This document shows, in pieces, positions 30,488 through 38,872 of a DNA stretch of 64,000 nt. The notes beneath the pieces were generated by a model. That model saw only the letters and a list, made by a program, of their open reading frames with translations. It did no database searches and was not told the origin of the DNA. The translations under genes were made by a program, and so were the position numbers. Source of the stretch: Denitromonas ohlonensis (GTDB lineage: Bacteria > Pseudomonadota > Gammaproteobacteria > Burkholderiales > Rhodocyclaceae); NCBI RefSeq assembly GCF_007625205.1, contig NZ_VMNI01000004.1, positions 1-64,000 of the forward strand, given 5' to 3'. Every line of letters begins with the position of its first letter. Position 1 is the stretch's first letter.

Positions 30488-31636
30488 TTAGCGACTCGCT
30501 AACGCTGCGCCCATCCGCCGCAAGCCTTCATCCAGCGTCTGGCGCGGGCAGCCAAAATTGAGTCGAACGAAGCCCGGCGGGGCGCTGAAATGGCGGCCGT
30601 CGGAGAGGCCCACGCCGTGGTCTTCGAAGAAGGCGGCGGGGTCGGTGAGGCCGGTGTCGCGGCAGTCGATCCAGGCGAGGTAGGTGGCTTCGGGGCGGGT
30701 GGTGCGCAGGCCGGGGATGGTGGCGATGGCGTCGACGAGGCGGTCGCGGTTGCTGCGCAGGTAGTCGATGAGGGCGCGGCGCCAGGGGTCGCCGTCGCGG
30801 TAGGCGGCCTCGGTGGCGACCAGACCGAGCACATTCGGGTGCGGGATGAGGCCGCGCATGGCGCGTTGGTAGCGTTTGCGCAGCGCGGCGTCGGGGATGA
30901 TGGCGAAGCTGGCGTAGAGCGGGGCGATGTTCCAGGTTTTGCTGGGCGCCATGAGGGTGATGCTGCGCCGGGCGATGGCCTCGTCGAGCGCGGCGATGGG
31001 GGTGTGGGTGCCGTCGAGCACGAGGCCGCAGTGGATATCGTCGGAGCAGACGATGAGGTTGTGCGCCTCGGCGCGCTCGGCTAGGGCGGTGAGTTCGTCG
31101 CGGGTGAACACGCGGCCGACCGGGTTGTGCGGGTTGCATAGCAGGAGCATGCGGGTGCGCGCGTCGATGGCGGCGTCCACGGCGTCCCAGTCCCAAGCCC
31201 AATGGTTTTCGTCTTCAACCAGCGCGACGGTTTGCAGGGTGCGCCCGGTGTTGGCGGGGGCGTGCAGAAAGGGCGGATAGACCGGCGTGGCGGTGAGCAC
31301 GCCGTCACCCGCCTCGCCAGCGATGGCGCAGGCGACATTGAAGCCGGTGACCACGCCGGGCAGCCAGACCAGCCAGTCGGGGTCGATGCGCCAGTCGTGG
31401 TCGCGTTCGATGCTGTGTACAACGGTGTCGATCAGCGATTGCCAGGGGCCGGCGTAGCCGAACACCTTTTGGTCGATGCGCGCATGCAGGGCGTCGAGGA
31501 TGGGTTGCGCCGTGGCGAAATCCATGTCGGCCACCCACATGGGCAGGATGTCGCGGCCGGCGTAGCGCGCCCATTTTTCGTCGGGGATGGCGCGGCGGTC
31601 GATGACGGTGTCGAAGTCGAAGGTCGGGGTGGTCAT
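30488..31636 (-). CDS. MalY/PatB-type PLP-dependent C-S lyase/aminotransferase
   Basis: A 382-residue fold-type I PLP enzyme. It has the MalY/PatB N-terminus (LPMWVADMDF), CNPHNPVGRVF near residue 165 and the PLP-lysine motif APSKTWNIA near 227. Members act as cystathionine beta-lyases or cysteine-S-conjugate lyases. The ATG at 31636 (MTTPTFDFDTVIDR) is chosen because upstream sequence in this frame is repeat-derived low-complexity. Convergent with the Abi-alpha-like gene. Confidence 0.9.
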   Translation of the reverse strand: MTTPTFDFDTVIDRRAIPDEKWARYAGRDILPMWVADMDFATAQPILDALHARIDQKVFGYAGPWQSLIDTVVHSIERDHDWRIDPDWLVWLPGVVTGFNVACAIAGEAGDGVLTATPVYPPFLHAPANTGRTLQTVALVEDENHWAWDWDAVDAAIDARTRMLLLCNPHNPVGRVFTRDELTALAERAEAHNLIVCSDDIHCGLVLDGTHTPIAALDEAIARRSITLMAPSKTWNIAPLYASFAIIPDAALRKRYQRAMRGLIPHPNVLGLVATEAAYRDGDPWRRALIDYLRSNRDRLVDAIATIPGLRTTRPEATYLAWIDCRDTGLTDPAAFFEDHGVGLSDGRHFSAPPGFVRLNFGCPRQTLDEGLRRMGAALASR

Positions 31637-31767
31637 GGGCGGGACAGGGTTGGACGGGATGTCTCGAGTGTAGGGAGTTGGGGCCGTCGGTGTCACGCGC
31701 ACATGGCAGGTCGTGTGTGAAAAACCGTCAGCTTGCGCGGCGGTTGGCGTTTGATGCGAGGTCGTGC

Positions 31768-31849
31768 CGTAGGGTGGGCGGCTTGCCGCCCACCATGCAT
31801 CGGTTGTGTATGGGGCATCGCTGGTGGGCGGCAAGCCGCCCACCCTACG
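31768..31849. repeat. 27-bp perfect inverted repeat pair with 28-bp spacer
   Basis: Arms 31768-31794 and 31823-31849 are perfect reverse complements. Each arm is itself palindromic at its core (GGTGGGCGGC/GCCGCCCACC). The stretch 31637-31988 contains no gene I can support. The layout matches a second element at 54846-54941, which also begins CGTAGG and TGGG. Confidence 0.9.
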
Positions 31850-31880
31850 ACCACGACCGCGAGGCCTTCGCCAGATCGCG

Positions 31881-31982
31881 GGCAGCGAGCAAAGCGAGCT
31901 TGGGGGCCCGGTCATCCGCCGGGCCGCCCCAAGGATGAGCGCAGCCCCCTCGGGGGGCAGCGAGCAAAGCGAGCGTGGGGGC
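31881..31982. repeat. Two 27-bp direct repeats
   Basis: Copies at 31881-31907 and 31956-31982 (starting GGCAGCGAGCAAAGCGAGC) differ at one base and are 75 bp apart. The DNA between them is itself GC-rich and partly palindromic (GGCCCGG.. and CCGGGCCG..). They look like dispersed intergenic repeats of the kind abundant in Azoarcus/Thauera-type genomes. Confidence 0.8.
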
Positions 31983-31988
31983 CTTCCT

Positions 31989-32252
31989 CTACACCCCGCC
32001 GCCGTGATGTTCGACAAAATGCTTGAGCACCATCTTGAGCATGCTCAGGCGGTGCTTGTCGCCTTTGGCGCGCGCGGCTTCGATGTCGTCGCAGATCATG
32101 CGTTTGATGCGCTTTTCGCCGCTGGCGGTGTGGGTGAGGTAGTTGCCGAGCTCGACGGCGACCATTTCGGGCAGGTGTTCATGCTCCGCGATGGCGAGGA
32201 TTTCTTCTTCGGTGAGTTCGGAAAGTTCAATACAGTCCTGAATCGTTAGCAT
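31989..32252 (-). CDS. Small conserved-looking hypothetical protein
   Basis: An 87-residue acidic-then-basic helical protein (MLTIQDCIELSELTEEEILAI at the start, RIKRMICDDIEAARAKGDKHR in the middle, His-rich end). I do not recognise a named family. GGAGGG lies 7 nt before the ATG, supporting translation. It stands alone between the repeat region and the MBL gene, with about 190 bp of non-coding DNA upstream. Confidence 0.7.
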   Translation of the reverse strand: MLTIQDCIELSELTEEEILAIAEHEHLPEMVAVELGNYLTHTASGEKRIKRMICDDIEAARAKGDKHRLSMLKMVLKHFVEHHGGGV

Positions 32253-32442
32253 GATGGCTCCCTCCTTATTGGACGCGCGAGGGGTGGTATCACCGGATTC
32301 AGGCTGCGCCGGCGATACCGCTCGGCGTCATGACGTTTTGGTTACAGTAAATCACTGATACACATTCGAAAGATTGATCCGTGGCAATCGCTTGGCGGAT
32401 GCCCGCTAAAATGAGCGCCATGCTGATTCAATGGAGAGTGGA

Positions 32443-33387
32443 ATGTCGGTGCTGATCCCCTGGCCGGACGATATTTATGCGGTCGATGCGTGTTACATGC
32501 GGCCGCAACTGGCGGCAATTCATCTGATCCGCTCGGGCGACCGGGTGGCGATTGTCGATACCGGTAACAACGCGTCGGTGCCGCATGTGATGGCGGCGCT
32601 GGCCGAGCTTGGGTTGGGTGCCGAGGCGGTCAGTCATGTGCTGCTCACACACATCCATCTTGACCACGCGGGTGGCGCGGGCGCCTTCATGGCGGCCTGT
32701 CCGAACGCGACGCTGGTGGTGCATCCGCGCGGCGCGCGGCATATGGCCGATCCGTCCAGGCTGTGGGCGGGCACGGTGGCGGTGTATGGCGAGGCTGACG
32801 CGACGGCGCGCTACGGCGAGATTCTGCCGATTGCGGCCGAGCGCATCGTCGAGGCGACCGACAATCTGATGATCGACCTGAACGGGCGGCCGCTGCGGGT
32901 GGCCGATACGCCGGGGCATGCGCGGCACCATGTGTGCTATTTCGATGAGCGCAGCCGGGCATGGTTTACCGGCGATGTGTTCGGACTCTCGTATCGCGAG
33001 CTGGACCGCGATGGCAAGGCCTTCGTGTTTCCGAGCACCACGCCGGTGCAGTTCGACCCGCCGGCGCTGCATGAATCCATCGACCGGCTGATGGCGGCCG
33101 AGCCGAGCGCGATGTATCTCACCCATTTCAGCCGGGTCACCGATCTGCCGCGGCTGGCGGCCGATCTGCATCGCCTGATCGATGCGCATGTGGCCATCGC
33201 CAAGGCCGGCGCGGGCGCGATCGATCATCGTCACCAGATTATCCGCTCCGGGCTGTCGGCGCTGTTGCGTGAAGAGGCCCGTCGTCAGCAGTGGACGCTG
33301 GACGAGACGGCGTTGTTCGATCTGTTCGAGGTGGACCTCGAGCTGAACGCGCAGGGCCTGGAGGTGTGGCTCGATAGCGCGGCGTGA
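32443..33387 (+). CDS. MBL-fold metallo-hydrolase
   Basis: A 314-residue metallo-beta-lactamase-fold enzyme with the metal motif THIHLDHAGG (about residues 67-76), a further metal-type segment DTPGHARHH (about 149-157), and FTGDVFG (about 170). The substrate is not evident; the family includes glyoxalase II-like and lactonase enzymes. The ATG at 32443 is preferred over that at 32431 because GGAG is then well placed. Convergent with the Sel1 gene, 7 bp apart. Confidence 0.87.
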   Translation: MSVLIPWPDDIYAVDACYMRPQLAAIHLIRSGDRVAIVDTGNNASVPHVMAALAELGLGAEAVSHVLLTHIHLDHAGGAGAFMAACPNATLVVHPRGARHMADPSRLWAGTVAVYGEADATARYGEILPIAAERIVEATDNLMIDLNGRPLRVADTPGHARHHVCYFDERSRAWFTGDVFGLSYRELDRDGKAFVFPSTTPVQFDPPALHESIDRLMAAEPSAMYLTHFSRVTDLPRLAADLHRLIDAHVAIAKAGAGAIDHRHQIIRSGLSALLREEARRQQWTLDETALFDLFEVDLELNAQGLEVWLDSAA

Positions 33388-33394
33388 TCCGGCG

Positions 33395-34060
33395 CTAGGG
33401 TTTTTTGTCCAGCGCCTGAAATTTGGCCTGGGCGCCGCGGTCGCCCTGCAGCGCGGCTTGCAGGTACCAGTGGCGGGCGAGGCGGGTGTCTTGCGCAACG
33501 CCATAGCCTTCTTCGTACATGTGGCCGATCAGGTATTGCGCGCCGGGGTCACCGCCGTTGGCCGCGGCGCGATACCAGTGGGCGGCTTGGGCGTAGTCCT
33601 GCGCCACGCCCTGACCGAGAAAATACAGCGTGGCCAGCGAAATCTGCGCTTCCATGTGGCCTTGCTCGGCGGCGCGGCGATACCACTCGGCCGCGGTCGA
33701 GAATGACCGGGTGACATGGTCGCCGTGGTCGTAGAGCAGGGCAAAATTGAACTGCGCCTGCGGTAGGCCGGCTTGCGCCGCGCGGCGCAGCCATTGCCAC
33801 ATCGCGTTGGGGTTGTCGGTATGTGCTTCGCCGCGGTAGAGCATCATGGCCAGGTTGAACTGGGCGAGACGGTTGCCGCGGCGCCCGGCCACTTCGAAAT
33901 ACTGCGCGGCCGTGGCATGATCGCCGCCTTCGTAGGCTTCGGTGCCGCTTTGTGCCAGGCGCATGGTCTCAAGGGTTTGGGCTTGTGCTTGCGTGGTGGC
34001 CGCGCCCGTGGAAAACGACAACGCAAGCGCAAGCGCCAGGGCAAGGGGTCGAAAAGGCAT
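33395..34060 (-). CDS. Secreted Sel1-repeat protein
   Basis: A 221-residue protein with a signal peptide (about 1-28, ending TQAQA) and about four to five Sel1-type TPR repeats from residue 37 (for example AAEWYRRAAEQGHMEAQISLA and AAHWYRAAANGGDPGAQYLIG). Such proteins form periplasmic or surface protein-interaction scaffolds. No enzymatic domain is seen. It diverges from tcdA. Confidence 0.88.
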   Translation of the reverse strand: MPFRPLALALALALSFSTGAATTQAQAQTLETMRLAQSGTEAYEGGDHATAAQYFEVAGRRGNRLAQFNLAMMLYRGEAHTDNPNAMWQWLRRAAQAGLPQAQFNFALLYDHGDHVTRSFSTAAEWYRRAAEQGHMEAQISLATLYFLGQGVAQDYAQAAHWYRAAANGGDPGAQYLIGHMYEEGYGVAQDTRLARHWYLQAALQGDRGAQAKFQALDKKP

Positions 34061-34116
34061 GTGGGGCTCCGGCGGGTTTTTCGTTGGAGCTTCATGCGCT
34101 CTTGGAGTTCAGTGAA

Positions 34117-34914
34117 ATGAGCAATTCGCAGTCAGTGGATCGCGCGCGGCGCTTTGGGGGCGTGGCGCGCTTGTATGGCGAGGCCGCGCTGGCGCGTTTG
34201 CAGCAGGCGCGCGTGGTGGTGGCCGGTATTGGCGGCGTGGGCTCGTGGGTAGTCGAGGCGCTGGCACGCAGTGGCGTGGGGCATCTGCGCCTGATCGATC
34301 TTGACCATGTGGCCGAGTCGAACATCAACCGCCAGATCCACGCGCTCGACGACACGCTCGGCCAGGCCAAGATCGAGGCCATGGCGGCGCGCATCCGGCT
34401 GATCGACCCGGGCATCGTCGTTGAATGCATTGATGATTTCGTGACCGAGGCCAACGTGGCCACCACGCTCGCCGGGCCGGTTGATCTGGTGGTTGATGCG
34501 ATCGATGATCTGTCGGCCAAGGCCGCGATCGTGCTGCATTGCCGGCGCCACGGCATCCGCCTGATCACGTTGGGCGCGGCCGGCGGCCAGACCGATCCGA
34601 CGCGGATCGTGATTGGTGACTTGTCGCGCACCGAGCAAGACCCGCTGCTGGCCCGGCTGCGCAAGCGCTTGCGGCAGAAGCACGGATTTTCGCGTAATTC
34701 GGGGCGCCGCTTTGGCATTGATGCGGTGTACTCGACCGAGCCGCTGCGCTACCCCGAGGGCAGCTGCGACGCGGTGGTCGGGCCGGCCGGGCTCAACTGC
34801 GCCGGCTTTGGCTCCAGCATCGCGGTGACCGCCAGCTTTGGCCTGGCGGCGGCCAGTCGGGCGATCGATCGGCTGCTGGTCGCCGCGCCCGCCCCCGACT
34901 CAGCGCAGGAATAA
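34117..34914 (+). CDS. tcdA: tRNA threonylcarbamoyladenosine dehydratase
   Basis: A 265-residue E1/ThiF-like ATP-dependent enzyme with the nucleotide-binding motif VAGIGGVGSWVVEALARSG (about 31-49) and DHVAESNINRQ (about 61-71). It cyclises t6A to ct6A at position 37 of ANN-decoding tRNAs. The ATG at 34117 (MSNSQSVDRARRFGG) matches the family start. Upstream frame overlaps the divergent Sel1 gene. It ends convergently and overlaps the M23 gene end by 15 bp. Confidence 0.92.
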   Translation: MSNSQSVDRARRFGGVARLYGEAALARLQQARVVVAGIGGVGSWVVEALARSGVGHLRLIDLDHVAESNINRQIHALDDTLGQAKIEAMAARIRLIDPGIVVECIDDFVTEANVATTLAGPVDLVVDAIDDLSAKAAIVLHCRRHGIRLITLGAAGGQTDPTRIVIGDLSRTEQDPLLARLRKRLRQKHGFSRNSGRRFGIDAVYSTEPLRYPEGSCDAVVGPAGLNCAGFGSSIAVTASFGLAAASRAIDRLLVAAPAPDSAQE

Positions 34915-35730
34915 AGCCGGGTCGACCGGCGTGCCATTCAAGAACACGCTCCAGTGCAGGTGCGGCCCGGTGGCCCGGCCGGTCTGACCCACGGTGCCAA
35001 CCGTCTTGCCCTGCGCGACCGGGGTGCCGGCGGCGATGGCGACGCTGTCCAGGTGGCAGAACATCGAGATCAGGCCTTGGCCGTGGTCGATGAACACCGT
35101 GTTTCCGTTGAAGAAAAAATCGCCCACATGGGTGACCACGCCGGCGGCCGGCGCCACGATCGGCGTGCCTTTGCCGGCCGCGATGTCGAGCCCGCGGTGG
35201 GGGGCGCGCGGCTGGCCATTGAAGGTGCGGCGCAGACCAAAAGCGCTGGAGCGGCGGCCGGGCACGGGCGTGACAAAGTCGAGCTGCACCGCGTCGGTGT
35301 CGCGGAACAGGGTCTTGACTTCATTTTGCGTCGCCGCCTCGGCCTTGATACGCCGCAGGTCGGCCGGGTCAGGCTCGACCATGCGCTGGTTCTTGAGGCG
35401 CAGGTGCTGTACGGGATAGGCTTTGTCCTTGAGCGTCAGGCTCAGCGCCGAGGTCTTGCCCTGGCGGCTCACGGTAACGCTGTGCTTGCCGGGGGCGAGA
35501 TCCAGTGGCAGACCGATCCAGGCCGTCCACTGCGCGTCGTCGCGCAGCACCAGCACCGGGGCGTCGCCAAAACGCACCGTTGGCCGCGCCTCGCTGGCTG
35601 GCGCGATGCTGAGTCGGGCGATGCCGCCGGGCACCAGTGCGGGCGTCGGGGCGCCGAGCGCCCAGGGGCTGACAAGGCAGAGCGCGGCGGCCAGCAGGGC
35701 GCGACGCCATGGGGGCAGGGATGTCATCAT
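34900..35730 (-). CDS. M23-family murein endopeptidase
   Basis: A 276-residue exported protein with a signal peptide (about 1-26). The C-terminal LytM/M23 domain (about 165-275) has HRGLDIAAGKGTPIVAPAAG, with metal-binding His and Asp, and the GPHLHWSVF motif (HxH). It has an N-terminal beta-rich region (about 30-130). It would cut peptidoglycan cross-links or activate amidases. Two adjacent ATGs (35730 and 35727) leave the start uncertain by one codon. It diverges from cbiX. Confidence 0.88.
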   Translation of the reverse strand: MMTSLPPWRRALLAAALCLVSPWALGAPTPALVPGGIARLSIAPASEARPTVRFGDAPVLVLRDDAQWTAWIGLPLDLAPGKHSVTVSRQGKTSALSLTLKDKAYPVQHLRLKNQRMVEPDPADLRRIKAEAATQNEVKTLFRDTDAVQLDFVTPVPGRRSSAFGLRRTFNGQPRAPHRGLDIAAGKGTPIVAPAAGVVTHVGDFFFNGNTVFIDHGQGLISMFCHLDSVAIAAGTPVAQGKTVGTVGQTGRATGPHLHWSVFLNGTPVDPALFLR

Positions 35731-35814
35731 GGGCGCATGATAACGACTTGTGCCGACAACCGGCAGCGCGGCGATGCGTCCCGCGACGGTGGCACAACCC
35801 ACAAGGAGAAGCAG

Positions 35815-36183
35815 ATGGCGGCAAAGGGCATCGTACTTTTTGGACACGGCGCGCGCGACCCGGAATGGGCCGGCCCCATGAAGCGCGTGGCCGCACGCAT
35901 TGCGGCGCGCTCGCCGGACACGCCGGTGGGTGTGGCCTTCATGGAGTTTCTGACGCCGACGCTGAACGAGGCTGTCGACGCGCTCGCGGCGGCCGGAGTC
36001 GAGCACATCACCGTGGTGCCGGTCTTTCTGGCGCAGGGCGGGCACCTGAAGCGCGACGTGCCGCTGCTGGTGGCTGAGGCGGCGGCGCGACATCCGGCGC
36101 TGACGGTCACGCAGGTGCTCGCCGCCGGAGAGTCCGACGGTGTGGTTGAAGCGCTTGCAGATTATGCCTTGGGGGTTGCATGA
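35815..36183 (+). CDS. cbiX: CbiX/SirB-type sirohydrochlorin chelatase
   Basis: A 122-residue single-domain chelatase with the N-terminal GIVLFGHGARDPEW motif (catalytic His11) and VVPVFLAQGGHLKRD (His79 region), the size of short CbiX/SirB. It would insert Co2+ or Fe2+ into sirohydrochlorin. Sirohaem made this way is the cofactor of the NirB encoded about 21 kb away; that link is only functional. The start follows AAGGAG. It is followed by a sensor kinase gene after about 46 bp. Confidence 0.88.
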   Translation: MAAKGIVLFGHGARDPEWAGPMKRVAARIAARSPDTPVGVAFMEFLTPTLNEAVDALAAAGVEHITVVPVFLAQGGHLKRDVPLLVAEAAARHPALTVTQVLAAGESDGVVEALADYALGVA

Positions 36184-36229
36184 TGGCGTCGTAAGCTCTT
36201 GCATCCAACCCCTTGCCCGACAGGTTCAT

Positions 36230-38872
36230 GTGAATACGCCCGCCGATATCCCGTCCGAGATTGCTTCCGCCGCACCGCGCAAGGGTGGGCGGATGACGGC
36301 GTTGGTGGCCGTGGCGGTGGTCGCGCTCGCGCTGGCGAGCTGGGGTGGGATGCGGGCGCGGGTGCTCGAGAGCGCCCGGCAGCAATTTGCGCTGGATGCC
36401 GATGCGGTGGTGGCCACGGCCGAGGCGCGCCTGGCGCGGTTTGCCGAGGTGCAGCGTGGTGCGGCAGGCCTGGTTCGCGTGGCGGCCACCGTGCCCACCA
36501 GCGACTGGGAGGCCTATGTCGACGCGCTCAGGCTGACGCGGGCCTTTCCGGGCTTCTCCAGTGTGTCGCTGGGCTGGCGGATTCCCCAAGGTCGGCATGA
36601 TCAGCTCGATCCTTGGGTGAGCGGCGCGGTCGGCGAGTATTTCGATATCCGGCCGGCTGGCGAGCGGCCCGTGTATTTGCCCGTGGTGCGGGTGGCTCCG
36701 GCGCCCATGGACTTGTCACGGGTGCTGGGCTTTGATCTTTTGTCGGACCCGGCCCGTCGGGTGGCTGCCGAGCATGCCTGGCGCTCCGGCGATGTGGCCT
36801 TGTCGGCGCACACCGCCGTGCGCGGCGACACGGGCGAGGGCGCGCCGGTGTTTTCACTGGTGATGCCGGTGTATGCCACGGCCGCACCACCGCTCGACGA
36901 GGCGCAGCGAGAGGCGGCGGCCATGGGCGTGATCAGCGCCGACTTTTTCGCTGCCGAGTTTCTCGAATCGGTGCTGACCGGTCGCGGTCGGCTGCTCGCC
37001 GTTCAGCTCTATGACTCGCGCGACACCGAACTTGCCGAGCGCCTGGCGGTGCGCGGGGTCGATGAACCGTCGGCGCGCTTCGGTGCTGAGCGGCAACTCC
37101 ATTTTGGTGGCCACGCGTGGTTTTTCCGCTTGAGCTCGACGCCGGCCTACGAGGCCTTGATTCCGTGGTGGCAGGCGTATGTGGTCGCCGCTGGCGTTGC
37201 CGCGCTGGGCGCGCTGGTGGTGGTGCTCGTTGGCATGCTCGGCGCCACGCGGCGCAGGGCTGACCGCCTCGCCAAGCGCATGACGGCGGCCCTGCGTGAG
37301 AAGGATCAGCGATTGCGCCTGGCGCTGGAGGGGGCGCAAGAGGGCTGGTGGGATTGGGATCCGGCGCGCGGCGGCATGCTGGCCTCGGATCGCGCCCTGA
37401 AAATTCTTGGCGTGGTCGAGCGCCACCCCGCCAGCCAGTTGCTGGCCGTGTGGCGCAGCCGGCTGCATCCGCAGGATCGCGCCGCGGTCGATGCGGCGAT
37501 TGCGCAGCATCTCGATTTCGACGCCTCGCTCGACATGCGCTACCGCATCGTGCTGCCCGATGGCCTCACCCGGTGGTTGCGCACCCGCGGCAAGGCCCGG
37601 CGGGATGCCACCGGTGCGGTGCTGGGGGTGGCCGGCTTCGTCGCCGACATCACCGCCGAGCAGCTGGCGGCCGAGGCGCAGACGCGGCTGGCCGCGCGCC
37701 ATGCCAGCGCCTTGGCCGCGCTGCCGGACCTGCTCTTCGAGTTTGATGAAGACTGCCGTTATGTGGGCTATCACGCCAGCGATGAGGGTGACCTGGCCAT
37801 GGCGCCGGCAGACTTCATGGGCAAGCGCAGCGCAGACGTTCTGCCGCCGGCGGTGGCGGCCGCGCTGGATGAAGCCTGCCGCAAGGTCGCCGCGAATGGC
37901 GGCGTGGAGCACGTGGAATACACGCTCAATACCTTGAGCGGCGAGGCGCAAAGTTTCGAGGGGCGGGTGGTGCGGGTGGAGACCGGCGGCTTTCTGTGTA
38001 TCGTGCGCAATCTGAGTGAATTCAGGCGTGTCGAGCAGGAACTGACGCGCCATCGCGACAACCTCGCCGATCTGGTGGCGGAGCAGACCATAGATCTGTT
38101 GTTGGCCAAGGATGCGGCCGATCGGGCCAGCCGCGGCAAGAGCGAGTTTCTGGCCACGCTCTCGCACGAGTTGCGCACCCCGCTGCATGCAATTCTCGGC
38201 TTTGCCGAAATGGGGCTGAACCGGGACCTGAGCGAAGCGCGACGCACCCACTGTTTGCAGCGAATCGAGCTCAGCGGGCAGCGCTTGCTCGGCATGGTGT
38301 CTGATCTGCTTGACGTGGCGCGCACCGAATCGGCGCACGGAAAGCTTGCGCTCGCGCCCGTGGACTGGGCCATGGTGTGCCGCGACGTGGTGGATGAGTG
38401 CGAGGCGCTCGCGCAGGCCAAGGGCATGCGGCTGCACCTCGAACTGGCCGAGCATCGGTGTCCGGTGCGGGCAGATGGCTTGCGGTTGCAGCAGGTGGTG
38501 ATGAATCTGGTGACCAACGCGATCAAGTTTTCACCGGTCGGCACACCGGTTGTGTTGCGCCTGGGGGTGCGCGAAGGCGTCTCGTTGCCGGCTGATCCGA
38601 TGCATGGTGAAGTCATGGAGCTGGAAGTGATTGATCAGGGCATCGGTCTGCCCGAGGACGCGGCCGAGCGGCTCTTCGAGGCCTTTGTTCGTGGTCACCC
38701 GGAGCTGCCCGACTCGCCGCCGGGCAGCGGGCTCGGACTGTCGATCTGCCGGCAGTTTGTTGAAGCCTTTGGCGGGCGCATTGCCGCGGCGAATCGCGAC
38801 GGTGGCGGCGCGGTGTTCCGGGTGCAGCTGCCGTGCGCCCAGGTTGGCGTGGTGACGGGGGTCAAGGCGTGA
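36230..38872 (+). CDS. CHASE-PAS sensor histidine kinase (pair 1)
   Basis: An 880-residue membrane kinase. TM1 is at about 23-40, a periplasmic CHASE domain at about 60-290 (DALRLTRAFPGFSSVSLGWRI is typical) and TM2 at about 315-340. PAS-like segments lie at about 365-480 and 500-605. A HisKA box with His646 (LSHELRTPLHAILG) and a HATPase domain to about 870 (NLVTNAIKFSP, DQGIGLP, GSGLGLSI) complete it. CHASE domains sense small extracellular ligands. GTG at 36230 is chosen; ATG at 36293 is the alternative. Its TGA overlaps the GTG of the next gene. Confidence 0.88.
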   Translation: MNTPADIPSEIASAAPRKGGRMTALVAVAVVALALASWGGMRARVLESARQQFALDADAVVATAEARLARFAEVQRGAAGLVRVAATVPTSDWEAYVDALRLTRAFPGFSSVSLGWRIPQGRHDQLDPWVSGAVGEYFDIRPAGERPVYLPVVRVAPAPMDLSRVLGFDLLSDPARRVAAEHAWRSGDVALSAHTAVRGDTGEGAPVFSLVMPVYATAAPPLDEAQREAAAMGVISADFFAAEFLESVLTGRGRLLAVQLYDSRDTELAERLAVRGVDEPSARFGAERQLHFGGHAWFFRLSSTPAYEALIPWWQAYVVAAGVAALGALVVVLVGMLGATRRRADRLAKRMTAALREKDQRLRLALEGAQEGWWDWDPARGGMLASDRALKILGVVERHPASQLLAVWRSRLHPQDRAAVDAAIAQHLDFDASLDMRYRIVLPDGLTRWLRTRGKARRDATGAVLGVAGFVADITAEQLAAEAQTRLAARHASALAALPDLLFEFDEDCRYVGYHASDEGDLAMAPADFMGKRSADVLPPAVAAALDEACRKVAANGGVEHVEYTLNTLSGEAQSFEGRVVRVETGGFLCIVRNLSEFRRVEQELTRHRDNLADLVAEQTIDLLLAKDAADRASRGKSEFLATLSHELRTPLHAILGFAEMGLNRDLSEARRTHCLQRIELSGQRLLGMVSDLLDVARTESAHGKLALAPVDWAMVCRDVVDECEALAQAKGMRLHLELAEHRCPVRADGLRLQQVVMNLVTNAIKFSPVGTPVVLRLGVREGVSLPADPMHGEVMELEVIDQGIGLPEDAAERLFEAFVRGHPELPDSPPGSGLGLSICRQFVEAFGGRIAAANRDGGGAVFRVQLPCAQVGVVTGVKA

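Noticed and set aside
31637-32017. A long N-terminal extension of the MalY/PatB-like gene
   Set aside because: The extension is translated from the dispersed repeats and lacks family similarity; the ATG at 31636 gives the normal protein length.
33952-34116. An N-terminal extension of tcdA in the same frame
   Set aside because: It lies over the signal-peptide coding part of the divergent Sel1 gene and does not resemble TcdA N-termini.
35731-35814. Possible cobalamin riboswitch before cbiX
   Set aside because: The 84-bp gap is too short for a full riboswitch, and no B12-box-like sequence was seen.
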